Below, in pieces: positions 9,448-17,901 of a stretch of 64,000 nt of DNA. The notes beneath the pieces were generated by a model. The model was given only the letters and a program-made list of their open reading frames with translations, did no database searches and was not told the DNA's origin. Where the stretch lies: NCBI GenBank assembly GCA_001899635.1, contig MKVQ01000014.1:190266-254265 (forward strand), written 5' to 3'. Positions within the stretch are counted from its first letter, which is position 1; each line of letters opens with the position of its first letter. The translations under genes were made by a program, and so were the position numbers. This DNA comes from Myxococcales bacterium 68-20 (GTDB lineage Bacteria > Myxococcota_A > Polyangia > Polyangiales > Polyangiaceae).

Positions 9448-11051
9448 TCCGCGCGGCGCATCTGGGAAAGAGCGGGAAGAGAGGAAAGCGAGGGACGAGC
9501 ATCGCCATTCTGGCGCTCGGCGCAGGTCTCGTCGCGGTCTGCGGTCCGGGCCGAGCCGTCGCGCAGATCGATCTCGCGGAGGGCATCGCCGCGCGCGCCA
9601 ACGAGCTCGTCATCGCGATGGAGTACGACAAGGCGCGGGCCGACCTCGCGAAGGCCGATCCGAACAGCCCGTCGGTCGTCATGGCGAAGGCGCGCCTCGC
9701 GCTCTACGAGGAGGACTGCGATCTCGCCGCTGCGCTGATGAGCCGGAACGACGTCGCGCAGAGCGAAGAGGGCCGCGTCCTCGCCGACGTGGCGCGCGGA
9801 TGCGCGCGCGTCACGGCGGCGACGCTCGTCGACAAGGACGAGGCCGCGGGCGTCATCGTCCGCTGGCACGACGAGGCCGATCGCGCGCTCATGCCGATGA
9901 TGGTCGACACGGTGAACAAGGCGCGCGTGGCGCTCACCCGCGACCTCGGCGTCGAGTGGAAGGCCCCGACGCGCATCACCGTCGTCCGCGATTTGCTCTC
10001 GCTCTCCGCGATGACGGGGCTGCCGTATAAGGCCGCGCAGACGACCGGCACGGTGGCGGTCGCGAAATGGGGGCGCGTCACGATCCTCTCGCCTCGCGCG
10101 AGCAAGCATGGCTATCCGTGGCGCGACACCCTCACGCACGAGCTCACGCATCTCGCGATCTCGATGCAATCGCGTGAGCGCGCGCCGCTCTGGCTTCACG
10201 AGGGCGTCGCCCGGCGGCAAGAGGTGCGCTGGCGGGAGCCCGGGCCGTTCGACGATCGGCCGAGCGTCGAGAGCGTCGTCCAGCGGGGCATGGAGCTGAA
10301 GCTCGATCTACCGCTCGACAAGCTCGGCCCGTCGATCGCGATGCTCCCGAGCGCGGACGCGGCGATGGTCGCGTTCGCCGAGGTCACGAGCTTCGTCCGC
10401 TTCTTCGTCGAGACCCAGCCCGAAGGCGCGCTCGCGAAGCTCCTCGTCGCGCTCCGGGCGGCGAAGAGCGTCGATGAAGCGCTCGTCCAGGTGAGCGGTG
10501 AGGCGCTCCCGCAGTGGGACACGAAGTGGCGGGCCCACCTCGCGCGAAGGCCGAAGGAGCCGCTCTCGCCGCTCTACGGCCTCGGCGGCACGCTCCCGAA
10601 CGCGGCGGACTCCCGCGAGCGAGCCCGCCTGGCCGAGCTCCTGTTCGGGAGAGGACATCCGGACGAGGCGCTCATCCAGCTCGACAAGATCTCGGAGACG
10701 CTCCTCGGAGACCCCAGCCTTCGTTACGTGAGGGGCCGCGTCCTCGAGGCGAAGGGGGAGCTCCGGGCGGCGGAAGAGCTGGTCGACGACCCGAAGGCCT
10801 GGATCGCCGCCTACGGACCGTGCTGGGCCTTGAGCGCCCGGCTCGCCCGGGGTCGGGACGACCACCCCGCGGCCGAGCGCGCGGCTGCCGAGGCTCGAGC
10901 GCACGATCCCTTCACGATCGAGGCAGCTTGCGAGGGAACGGTGGGGGCGCTCGACCCTGGCGCCACGCCCGCTGGTCAGAAACAGGACTCGGGTGGGCCT
11001 CTGTGCGACGCTGCGCGGATGCGAGGCGAGCCCGATCTGGGTAAAGACTAG
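9444..11051 (+). CDS. Exported MA-type (gluzincin-like) metallopeptidase with TPR-like flanks
   Basis: 535 residues. An N-terminal basic stretch and hydrophobic segment (SIAILALGAGLVAVCG) look like a signal peptide with cleavage near AVAQ. The zinc motif HELTH is at residues 232-236, followed by LWLHEG at 249-254, the pattern of the peptidase MA superfamily. Short TPR-like helices lie before (residues 45-120) and after (about 380-480) the protease domain. The substrate is unknown. The start codon overlaps the stop of the DUF4175-like gene, so translation is coupled. Together with the upstream kinase it suggests an envelope module under phosphorylation control, which is inference from order only. 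Confidence 0.8.
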   Translation: MIRAAHLGKSGKRGKRGTSIAILALGAGLVAVCGPGRAVAQIDLAEGIAARANELVIAMEYDKARADLAKADPNSPSVVMAKARLALYEEDCDLAAALMSRNDVAQSEEGRVLADVARGCARVTAATLVDKDEAAGVIVRWHDEADRALMPMMVDTVNKARVALTRDLGVEWKAPTRITVVRDLLSLSAMTGLPYKAAQTTGTVAVAKWGRVTILSPRASKHGYPWRDTLTHELTHLAISMQSRERAPLWLHEGVARRQEVRWREPGPFDDRPSVESVVQRGMELKLDLPLDKLGPSIAMLPSADAAMVAFAEVTSFVRFFVETQPEGALAKLLVALRAAKSVDEALVQVSGEALPQWDTKWRAHLARRPKEPLSPLYGLGGTLPNAADSRERARLAELLFGRGHPDEALIQLDKISETLLGDPSLRYVRGRVLEAKGELRAAEELVDDPKAWIAAYGPCWALSARLARGRDDHPAAERAAAEARAHDPFTIEAACEGTVGALDPGATPAGQKQDSGGPLCDAARMRGEPDLGKD

Positions 11052-11184
11052 ACCTCCGCTCCAGAGGGCCGGCATAATCCGTAACGGCAGAATCTGCCGA
11101 AAGAAACAGGTCGGTGATCCCCACGCATGACGTTGTGCGGGGGGCGGCCCGTCTGTCGAGCCGGCTCCTTCACACAGACGTCCG

Positions 11185-12081
11185 ATGAACGCGATCACGT
11201 ACGCCACCGCCCAGATTCTGCGAGTGTTGCCGAGGACCCAGATCACACGCGTGATGGGGCACCTGGCCGATTACGCTTGGCCCGAGCCCGTCGGTCGAGC
11301 CGTCGTCGATCTCTATTGCCGCGCTTACGACGTCGACCTCGACGAATGTCGGAAGGCGAGCGGCTTTCGATCGTTCGACGAGTTCTTCACGCGTGAGCTC
11401 CGCGACGGCGCGCGCCCGCTGCCGGAAGATCCTGGCGTCGTCATCAGTCCGGCGGACGGACGCGTCGACTCGATCGGTCCTGTCGATGGCCGTGCTTTCC
11501 GCGTGAAGGGTCGGCCCTATCAGGTCGACGAGCTCCTCGGCGACGAGGCCGAGGCTCGGCGCTACGAGGGAGGACAGGGCTGCGTCGTCTATCTCTCTCC
11601 GCGCGACTATCACCGGGTGCATGCGCCGGTCGCGGGAGAGATCGCGGTCGTCCGCTCCATGCCCGGCGACTACTACCCGGTCAACGCGATCGGCGTTCGC
11701 CACGTGCACAACCTCTTCGTGCGCAACCGCCGGGTCGCGATCGCGATCGACACGCCGCCCGAGTCCGGTCTCGGGCGCGTCACGGTGGTGATGGTGGCGG
11801 CGATGGTCGTCGGTCGAATCACCGTGAGCGGGATCGACGAACGCGACGTCCCGATCGGGACGCACGAGCTCTCGCCGCGCCGAAAGGTCGAGCGCGGTGA
11901 GGAGATCGGGATCTTCCGCCTGGGCTCGACCGCGGTCGTGTTCTTCGAGCCGGGGGTGGTCTCACGCTGGCTTGCCGGGGAGGGGGCGGTGCGGTTCGGT
12001 CAGCCGTTCGCGCTCCACGCGCGCGAGAAGGAAGCGGGGAAGGAAGCTACGAACGGCAGCACGGTGCGGGGGGCTGGATGA
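11185..12081 (+). CDS. psd: Phosphatidylserine decarboxylase
   Basis: 298 residues. It makes phosphatidylethanolamine from phosphatidylserine at the inner membrane, using a pyruvoyl group formed by self-cleavage. The cleavage site LGST is at residues 246-249 (Ser248 becomes the pyruvoyl), the charge-relay Asp lies in SPADGRVDSIG (Asp91) and His in DYHRVHAP (143-146). SFDEFFTRELRDGARP near residue 63 is the usual N-terminal motif. Length fits the short Psd class. Its stop overlaps the methyltransferase start by four bases. No strong ribosome site is seen before ATG 11185, but the motif spacing supports this start. Confidence 0.95.
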   Translation: MNAITYATAQILRVLPRTQITRVMGHLADYAWPEPVGRAVVDLYCRAYDVDLDECRKASGFRSFDEFFTRELRDGARPLPEDPGVVISPADGRVDSIGPVDGRAFRVKGRPYQVDELLGDEAEARRYEGGQGCVVYLSPRDYHRVHAPVAGEIAVVRSMPGDYYPVNAIGVRHVHNLFVRNRRVAIAIDTPPESGLGRVTVVMVAAMVVGRITVSGIDERDVPIGTHELSPRRKVERGEEIGIFRLGSTAVVFFEPGVVSRWLAGEGAVRFGQPFALHAREKEAGKEATNGSTVRGAG

Positions 12082-14210
12082 GCGGAGACGGACCCACCAA
12101 GGCAGCGCCTGGTCTGTCCGTCCCTCACGCGGACGCGGCGCCCCACGCCGAGCCGCTCGACGACATCATCCTCGGCGACGACGACGGCGTCGACGCACCG
12201 CCGCCCATGGCGCTGAAGCCGTCGTCACCGCCTCCACTTCGTGCGAAGGCCCCCGAGCGTCCGTCGACGCCGCCGGGGGCCGCGTCCTTACCGCGTCCGT
12301 CGACGCCGCCGGGGGCGGCGTCGATACCGCCCCCGCCGATGACGGCAGACCCGAGCTCGAGTCGTCTCGCGGCTGCCGCGGACGCAGGGCGGGACGCGCG
12401 GAAGCGCGCGAAGCTGACGCTCCGTATCCCCGACGACGAGATCTCGCGTCCGAACCTTCCGACGACCACCCCCATCGGAGGTGTCGCTTCGATCACCTCG
12501 CCGAGCCGGCCGCCGTCGGCGCCGGAGCCGGCCGCGATGGCCGAGCTCGGGACCGACAGCTTCTCGTCGGTCGGGCGCGTGCGTCCGATGACCGGACCGC
12601 CGCCGCCGGCGTTCGGAGCCGACGACACGATCGAGCTCCCGAGCGATGTGCTGCGCGCGCGGCTCGCGGCGCTGACCGGAGATCCGGCCCTGGCGCCGGC
12701 GGTCGGCATCGACGCGACCGACGATCCGGGTTGGACACCGTTCCAGCCGGAGGTCGCGCGCGAGGTCATGATCCCGATCAAGCCGACGCCGATCGTCGAG
12801 CTCCGGGACGAGCCGCCGAAGGCCGTCGGAGACGTTCGTGTGGAAGACCGTGCGGCCGATCCGCGCGGGGTCTTGCTCGACGAGCACGAGGTCCACAACT
12901 CGACCCCTCCGATCTCGGAGGACATCCCGGTCGACATGGACCTCTCGAGCATCGTGAGCATCCCGGACCCCTCGAGCGACGAGCTCGCGACGCACCCGCG
13001 CCTCCCGATCTCCCTCGACTCGGAGGAGATCCGGATCGACGACGCCGAGCGCATCAGCGAGACCGGCGAGGTCGAGGTGGCGCCCGAGGACCTCGTCAGC
13101 GTCGAATCGCTCCCTTCGCCGCCTCAGCATCCGCATCAGCCGCCGCCCGTGAAGGTCGTGGGGAAGTACCCCGCCTTCAAGTCCGAGCCCGCCCCGCCGC
13201 CTTCCGTGGCGACCCAGAGCCGCCCGCAGGTGACGATGGCGAACACGCCCTCGCAGCCTCCGCCGCCGCTCTCGGCTCCCATGCCTCCCATGGCGCCCGC
13301 CGCGCACGTGCCGCCGGTCGCCCCCGTGGTGGTGCAGCCCTCGCCGATCATCTCGACGCCGGGCGTCGCGGCGGCGCGCCGTCCGTCGAACCCGCTCGCC
13401 GTCGTTCCGCCGGTGGGGGCGCTCGCGCCGCCGCCGATGACCGACACGGCAGCGACGCGGAAGAAGACGCGCCCGTGGTGGGAAGAGCTCTTCAACGACG
13501 ACTACATCCGCACCATGGCGAAGGTGACGGACGCGCAGATCGGCAAGGAGGTGAACTTCATCGAGGAGAGCCTCGGCTGCGAGGCCGGTGCGATGATCCT
13601 CGACCTCGCCTGCGGGACCGGTCGCCATGCGGTGGAGCTCGCCGCGCGCGGGTACCAGGTCGTCGGCTTCGATCTCAGTCTCGCGATGCTCGCGCGTGCC
13701 TCCGACGAGGCGCAGGACCGCAAGCAGAAGATCAATTTCGTGCAGGGCGACATGCGCGAGATGACGTTCGAAGAGACCTTCGATGGCGTCTACTCGTGGA
13801 ACACCAGCTTCGGCTTCTTCGACGAGGAGAAGAATGGCGCCGTCATCGCTCGTGTGCACAAGGCGCTCAAGAAGGGAGGCCAGTTCCTCCTCGACGTCGT
13901 GAACCGCGACTACATCGTCCGGCAGGCGCCGTCCCTCGCATGGTTCGAGGGCGACGGCTGCATCTGCATGGACGAGATGACGATCGACTTCATCACGAGC
14001 CGCATGAAGGTGAAGCGGACGCTGATGATGGACGACGGGCGGACGAAGGAGATCGAGTACTCGGTCCGCATCTACGCGCTCCACGAGCTCGGCAAGATGC
14101 TGCACGACAACGGCTTCCGCGTCGCCGAAGTGAGCGGTCGCACCGGAACGCCGGGCGTCTTCTTCGGCTGCGAGTCTCCGCGCACGCTCATTCTCGCCGA
14201 GAAGCGCTGA
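12078..14210 (+). CDS. SAM-dependent methyltransferase with about 460-residue disordered N-terminal extension
   Basis: 710 residues. Residues 1 to about 460 are low-complexity, rich in Pro, Ala and Ser with acidic patches (VDMDLSSIVSIPDPSSDELA), including a tandem repeat of RPSTPPGAAS. The class I methyltransferase domain follows: motif I LDLACGTGRHAVELAA (near residue 510), VVGFDLSLAMLARA, INFVQGDMREMTF, and FDGVYSWNTSFGFF. The enzyme part resembles small-molecule methyltransferases of the Methyltransf_11/25 type; the substrate is unknown. The start is fixed by the four-base overlap with psd, so both are likely co-translated. A role tied to phosphatidylethanolamine, for example N-methylation, is only a guess from position; no membrane helix is seen. 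Confidence 0.85.
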   Translation: MSGDGPTKAAPGLSVPHADAAPHAEPLDDIILGDDDGVDAPPPMALKPSSPPPLRAKAPERPSTPPGAASLPRPSTPPGAASIPPPPMTADPSSSRLAAAADAGRDARKRAKLTLRIPDDEISRPNLPTTTPIGGVASITSPSRPPSAPEPAAMAELGTDSFSSVGRVRPMTGPPPPAFGADDTIELPSDVLRARLAALTGDPALAPAVGIDATDDPGWTPFQPEVAREVMIPIKPTPIVELRDEPPKAVGDVRVEDRAADPRGVLLDEHEVHNSTPPISEDIPVDMDLSSIVSIPDPSSDELATHPRLPISLDSEEIRIDDAERISETGEVEVAPEDLVSVESLPSPPQHPHQPPPVKVVGKYPAFKSEPAPPPSVATQSRPQVTMANTPSQPPPPLSAPMPPMAPAAHVPPVAPVVVQPSPIISTPGVAAARRPSNPLAVVPPVGALAPPPMTDTAATRKKTRPWWEELFNDDYIRTMAKVTDAQIGKEVNFIEESLGCEAGAMILDLACGTGRHAVELAARGYQVVGFDLSLAMLARASDEAQDRKQKINFVQGDMREMTFEETFDGVYSWNTSFGFFDEEKNGAVIARVHKALKKGGQFLLDVVNRDYIVRQAPSLAWFEGDGCICMDEMTIDFITSRMKVKRTLMMDDGRTKEIEYSVRIYALHELGKMLHDNGFRVAEVSGRTGTPGVFFGCESPRTLILAEKR
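12258..12322 (+). repeat. Tandem duplication inside the methyltransferase N-terminus
   Basis: A 29-base segment at 12258-12286 recurs at 12294-12322 with one mismatch; the period is 36 bases, exactly 12 codons, so the frame is kept and the protein gains a second RPSTPPGAAS. It looks like a recent slippage duplication in a disordered linker. Confidence 0.85.
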
Positions 14211-14316
14211 CGGCGCGCCGCCGGCCCGCGCGACGGGTTCCAGAGGCCCGCACGGCCCCCCGGGCAGGGGAGAAGTTCGGGCGTGGCCCGCTCGTTCCGA
14301 GCTGTATCCTTCGTCC

Positions 14317-15402
14317 GTGAGCAACGCCGCGAAGGATCTGGACGAGGGGCGACGGGCGGAGGGGCTCTCGCTCGAGCGGCGTGTGAGAGGCGAAGACGTC
14401 GCCTCGATGTCAGGGTTGAAGGCGCTGATCCTCGAAGGGGACCGCGCCGTGAGCACGACCGACTACGAGACGATCGCGGCGGCGCACCGGGACGGCAAGC
14501 GCTTCTGGGTGGAGCTCGACGAACGAGTCGAGCAGGCCGACAAGCTCCTGCTCGAGGTGCTCCACATCCATCCGCTGGCGGTGGAGGACATCTGGAACGA
14601 CATCGGCATCCCGAAGATCGAGGACTTCGGCGACTACGTCCAGCTCGTGATGCATGGCGTGCGCGCGGAGGACATCGACGGAAACGACATCCCGCTCACG
14701 CTGACCGAGCTCGACGTCGTCATCGGACCGAACTTCCTCGTCACCCACGCGAACGACGAGCGGGTCTGCGCGATCGCGCCGGTGCTCGCGGAGATCGGGC
14801 GGAACGCGAGGCTGCTGAAGAAGGGGCCGGCCTGGGTCGCCCACGCGGTTCTCGATCGAATGGTCGACGAGTACCTTCCGGTCGTGAACCGGTTCGAAGA
14901 GGAGATCGAGGAGGTCGAGACGAAGATCCTCGAGGGGCGTTCGAAGGACGAGGACCACGCGATCATGCGCCGGATTCTCCGCATCAAGCGGAGCCTGCAG
15001 ATGCTGCGGCGGACGACGATCTCCCAGCGCGAGATCCTCTCGCGCCTCGCCCGCGCCGAGTTCGACGAGATCCCACGCGAGGCGATGCCGTTCTACCGCG
15101 ACGTCTACGATCACTTTGCGCGGGTCACGGAGCTCGTCGACAGCTATCGGGAGCTCGCGACGGGCATCCTCGAGGCTCACTTCGCGATCCAGTCGCATCA
15201 GATGAACGAGATCATGAAGCGGCTCACGCTGATCTCGACGATCATGCTGCCGTTGTCGCTCGTCGCCGGCATCTACGGGATGAACTTCAAGAAGGTCTTC
15301 CCGGAGCTCGACTGGGAGTACGGGTACTTCTACGCCCTCGGCTTGATGGCCACGATCGCCGCGGGGATCGTCCTCTACTTCAAGAAGAAGCGCTGGCTCT
15401 GA
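14317..15402 (+). CDS. corA: CorA-type magnesium/cobalt transporter
   Basis: 361 residues from GTG 14317. Inner-membrane channel for magnesium and related ions. The C-terminus has the family signature: first helix MKRLTLISTIMLPLSLVAGIYG, GMN motif at residues 321-323, then the second helix ALGLMATIAAGIVLYF and a basic end KKKRW. The cytoplasmic part has the usual long helices (EEIEEVETKILEG; RIKRSLQMLRRTTISQRE). The loop after GMN reads FKKVFPELDWEYGY, with acidic residues near the pore mouth as expected. It is monocistronic, 106 bases after the methyltransferase, and converges with the SUMF1-like gene. Confidence 0.95.
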   Translation: MSNAAKDLDEGRRAEGLSLERRVRGEDVASMSGLKALILEGDRAVSTTDYETIAAAHRDGKRFWVELDERVEQADKLLLEVLHIHPLAVEDIWNDIGIPKIEDFGDYVQLVMHGVRAEDIDGNDIPLTLTELDVVIGPNFLVTHANDERVCAIAPVLAEIGRNARLLKKGPAWVAHAVLDRMVDEYLPVVNRFEEEIEEVETKILEGRSKDEDHAIMRRILRIKRSLQMLRRTTISQREILSRLARAEFDEIPREAMPFYRDVYDHFARVTELVDSYRELATGILEAHFAIQSHQMNEIMKRLTLISTIMLPLSLVAGIYGMNFKKVFPELDWEYGYFYALGLMATIAAGIVLYFKKKRWL

Positions 15403-15464
15403 CGAGCCAGTCGCTCTTTGCGAACGACCGCAGGCTGTCGCCGGACGTCGTTCTCCTCGAGTGA

Positions 15465-16451
15465 TCAGCGCGCGGCGACTTCGCGAGGAGGCGCGTCCTT
15501 GCAGCAGCGCGTGCCGGTCTCCGCGCCGCTGTAGACGTCGTTGTGGCCGACCTGGAACTGGCGGCATGCGTGGCGGCTCGGGATCCACCACGAGCCCTTG
15601 AGGACCTCTTTCCACCCCATCTTGCTGCCCAGGCCGCGGCCGTCCGCTTGGACCCACTCCTCGACGTTGCCGGCCATGTCTTGCACGCCGAACGGGCTCG
15701 CGCACTTCTCGTGCGAGCCGACGACGGAGCGATGATCGACGAGGCGTCCGGGCTTGCCGATGTTCTCGCTCAGGTCGACGTTGCACGCGGCGGAGTTGCG
15801 CTCCCAGCCGTACGGGTAGGGACGCATCTCTTCACCCTCACAGGCGAACTGCCACTCGCTCTCCCGGCAGAGGCGACCGCCTTCGGCCTCGCAGAGCTTC
15901 TTCGAGCTCGTCCACGACATGAAGTGCCTGGGCAGGTCCGTGCCCGGCTCCGCGCGCTCGGTCGCGTCGATGCAATAGCGCATGTGGACACGCTCCTTCG
16001 ACTTGCAGACGGACTTCGCATAACGCGCGCAGCGGAACTGGTGATAGCGGCTCGTCGGCGGATCCATCCACTCGAGGCACTTCTGCTCCACGTCCGGGCA
16101 GTACTCGCCCTCGACGAGGACCATGCCCTCGGGGCACACGTTCGCCTCGGCCTTCTTCCCGGCCGGTGCGCTGCTCTTCGCCTCCGGAGGTGCAGGCGTC
16201 ACCGTCGCGACCGCGATCGTCGCCGTGCCGACCTGTGCGGGGGGCTCCGCCGCTTCCTGCTGGCTACGCGCACACGCGGGCGCGAGCGTCGCGACGAGGA
16301 CCACCCCGAGCGCGAGGGCTCGCGCGTGCCGAGTGGCTTCTCCGGTTCCTCCCCACGAAGACGTGGGTTCATCGTTTCCACTCCACGTGGGGGCATCGGT
16401 CCCCCCCCACGAAGACGTGGGGCCCCTCGTACAGGCAGGCGAAGACTTCAT
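15465..16451 (-). CDS. SUMF1/formylglycine-generating-enzyme-like lipoprotein
   Basis: 328 residues. A hydrophobic segment with lipobox (LALGVVLVATLAPAC, Cys near residue 60) predicts a lipoprotein, but it sits behind an unusual 41-residue N-terminus with two copies of PTSSWGGT. The rest is a FGE-sulfatase fold: RYCIDATERAEPGTDLPRHF, SWTSSKKLCEAEGGRLCRES, EWQFACEG, FGVQDMAGNVEEWV, VLKGSWW, ETGTRCC. These are the sugar-binding-like SUMF1 core motifs shared with kinase-linked and secreted members; whether it makes formylglycine is not known. No in-frame Met lies between ATG 16451 and the hydrophobic part, so the long N-terminus seems real, unless a rare start is used. Confidence 0.85.
   Translation of the reverse strand: MKSSPACTRGPTSSWGGTDAPTWSGNDEPTSSWGGTGEATRHARALALGVVLVATLAPACARSQQEAAEPPAQVGTATIAVATVTPAPPEAKSSAPAGKKAEANVCPEGMVLVEGEYCPDVEQKCLEWMDPPTSRYHQFRCARYAKSVCKSKERVHMRYCIDATERAEPGTDLPRHFMSWTSSKKLCEAEGGRLCRESEWQFACEGEEMRPYPYGWERNSAACNVDLSENIGKPGRLVDHRSVVGSHEKCASPFGVQDMAGNVEEWVQADGRGLGSKMGWKEVLKGSWWIPSRHACRQFQVGHNDVYSGAETGTRCCKDAPPREVAAR
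16351..16422. repeat. Two copies of a palindromic element within the 5' end of the SUMF1-like gene
   Basis: The 17-base core CCCCACGAAGACGTGGG occurs at 16351-16367 and 16405-16421. Each folds as a CCCACG/CGTGGG stem with an AAGA loop; the second copy has a 7-bp stem ending at 16422. A third palindrome, CCACGTGG, lies between them at 16383-16390. The copies are 54 bases apart (18 codons) and encode PTSSWGGT twice on the minus strand. Confidence 0.85.
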
Positions 16452-16641
16452 GAGGAGCGCGTGCCGTAAACCCAGCTCGGGGAGGGGGCAACGAAATAGA
16501 CCTCGCGCCGAACGATTCGCAGACGTGTCGCAGCGTTGGTGTGCGCGTTTGCTGTTCCGATGATCAGTGCAGCCGCCGCGTGCTCACGGCGATTGCCGGC
16601 AAGTCTCCGGAACACGCGTGCACGTTACAAAGACCGCGCCG

Positions 16642-17901
16642 TCACTCGCCGAACTCGATGCCGTCCGGGTACACCCCGACATTCCAGCGCTTCTTCGTCG
16701 CGAGCGAGTCCTTGTCGATCTCGAGGACGCTCCCCGGCTGCGTGTGGCTGCCCTCACAGACGAGGTACGCGCGACCGTCCTTCGCGACCTTGACCACGTG
16801 CGGCAGGGTGCATTCCGTCTTCGTCAGCGGGCGACGCGCCGTCACGCGTGCGCCCTCGATGTCGACCCGCGCGAGCCCGTCGGGGGCCTGCGTCGGGACG
16901 AGGAGCGTCCTGGCGTCGACGAACGCCGGCATGAAGGCCTTCGCCGCGAGCGGCACCGTGCGGTCCGCGACGAAGCGCTTGCTCGCGCGATCGAAGATGC
17001 GAATGTCCTGCCCCTCGAGGTCGGCGACGACGACGAGCTTCTCGTCGGGCGAGAGCGTCGCCGAATACGGTCCGTAACGGGGCACACCCGGTACGCCCGG
17101 CGCCGAGCCGAGCGGGATGCGCGAGACGGGGAAGCCATCCGTCGCGAGGTCGACGATCGCGAGCTCGTCGGAGCCGTAGCAGGCGACGAACGCCGTCCGG
17201 TCGTCGCGCGTCGTCACGACGCCGTGCGGAGCAGTGCACACCGCGCGGGATGCCACACGCTTCATCGTGCGCGCGTCGATGACGACGAGGTGCGCGAACA
17301 TCGTCGCAGGGCTCGCCGCGCCTCGTGCCGCGACGTCCATCGCGCGCTTCATGTCGAAGTGCGTGACGAGCACGCGCGACCGATCGTGCGTGAGGATGAC
17401 GTCACCCGGGTTCTCGTCCACGTCTACGGCTGCCGTCGCCGACAGGCTGTCGAGATCGAGTCGCACGAGTCGCCCGACCTCACTCGCTCCGCCGTGCGAT
17501 GCGTGCGGATCCTTCTTCTTCCCGGGCTCGGGCGGGAATGCGAGGGCGACGAAGACGGCCTTCTGCGCCACGTCGATGGCAAGGTGATGAGGCGCCTCGC
17601 GCGCGTCGGGATCGAGGTCGATCGGGACCGTCATGACGGTGTCGCCGTCTCGATCGATCACGCTGATCGAGTCCGAGCCGTTGTTCGTCACGTAGGCCGC
17701 ACGCTGTGGCGGCGTCGGGATCGTCGCGCCGGGCGTGAGCGGGCCGGTCTGGACGGTCTCGGACGGCGACTTCTTGCAGCTCGAGCATCCAGCGAACGCC
17801 GACAGCACACCGAGCATGACGAAAACGCAGTACAAGCGAAGGGTGAAGCCTCGGTCGCTCCACTCCGTTCGGCGGCGCCGTCGATGCGTAGGGCTCCTCA
17901 T
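16642..17901 (-). CDS. Lipoprotein with YVTN/YncE-like beta-propeller
   Basis: About 419 residues from ATG 17901. The N-terminus is very basic (MRSPTHRRRRR), then hydrophobic (LYCVFVMLGVLSAFAGC), with a lipobox Cys at residue 39. The rest is repeated beta-strand units of the YVTN/YncE propeller type: AAYVTNNGSDSISVIDRDG, HHLAIDVAQKAVFVA, GVVTTRDDRTAFVACYG, PYSATLSPDEKLVVVADLEG. Such proteins are surface or periplasmic; ligand unknown. ATG 17817 is an alternative start but would remove the basic region. GAGG and AAGG stand just before 17901. Its 5' end overlaps the divergent gene starting at 17816. Confidence 0.82.
   Translation of the reverse strand: MRSPTHRRRRRTEWSDRGFTLRLYCVFVMLGVLSAFAGCSSCKKSPSETVQTGPLTPGATIPTPPQRAAYVTNNGSDSISVIDRDGDTVMTVPIDLDPDAREAPHHLAIDVAQKAVFVALAFPPEPGKKKDPHASHGGASEVGRLVRLDLDSLSATAAVDVDENPGDVILTHDRSRVLVTHFDMKRAMDVAARGAASPATMFAHLVVIDARTMKRVASRAVCTAPHGVVTTRDDRTAFVACYGSDELAIVDLATDGFPVSRIPLGSAPGVPGVPRYGPYSATLSPDEKLVVVADLEGQDIRIFDRASKRFVADRTVPLAAKAFMPAFVDARTLLVPTQAPDGLARVDIEGARVTARRPLTKTECTLPHVVKVAKDGRAYLVCEGSHTQPGSVLEIDKDSLATKKRWNVGVYPDGIEFGE

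Noticed and set aside
12288-14456. 722-residue minus-strand frame
   Set aside because: Antisense to the methyltransferase gene, Arg/His-rich with no domain.
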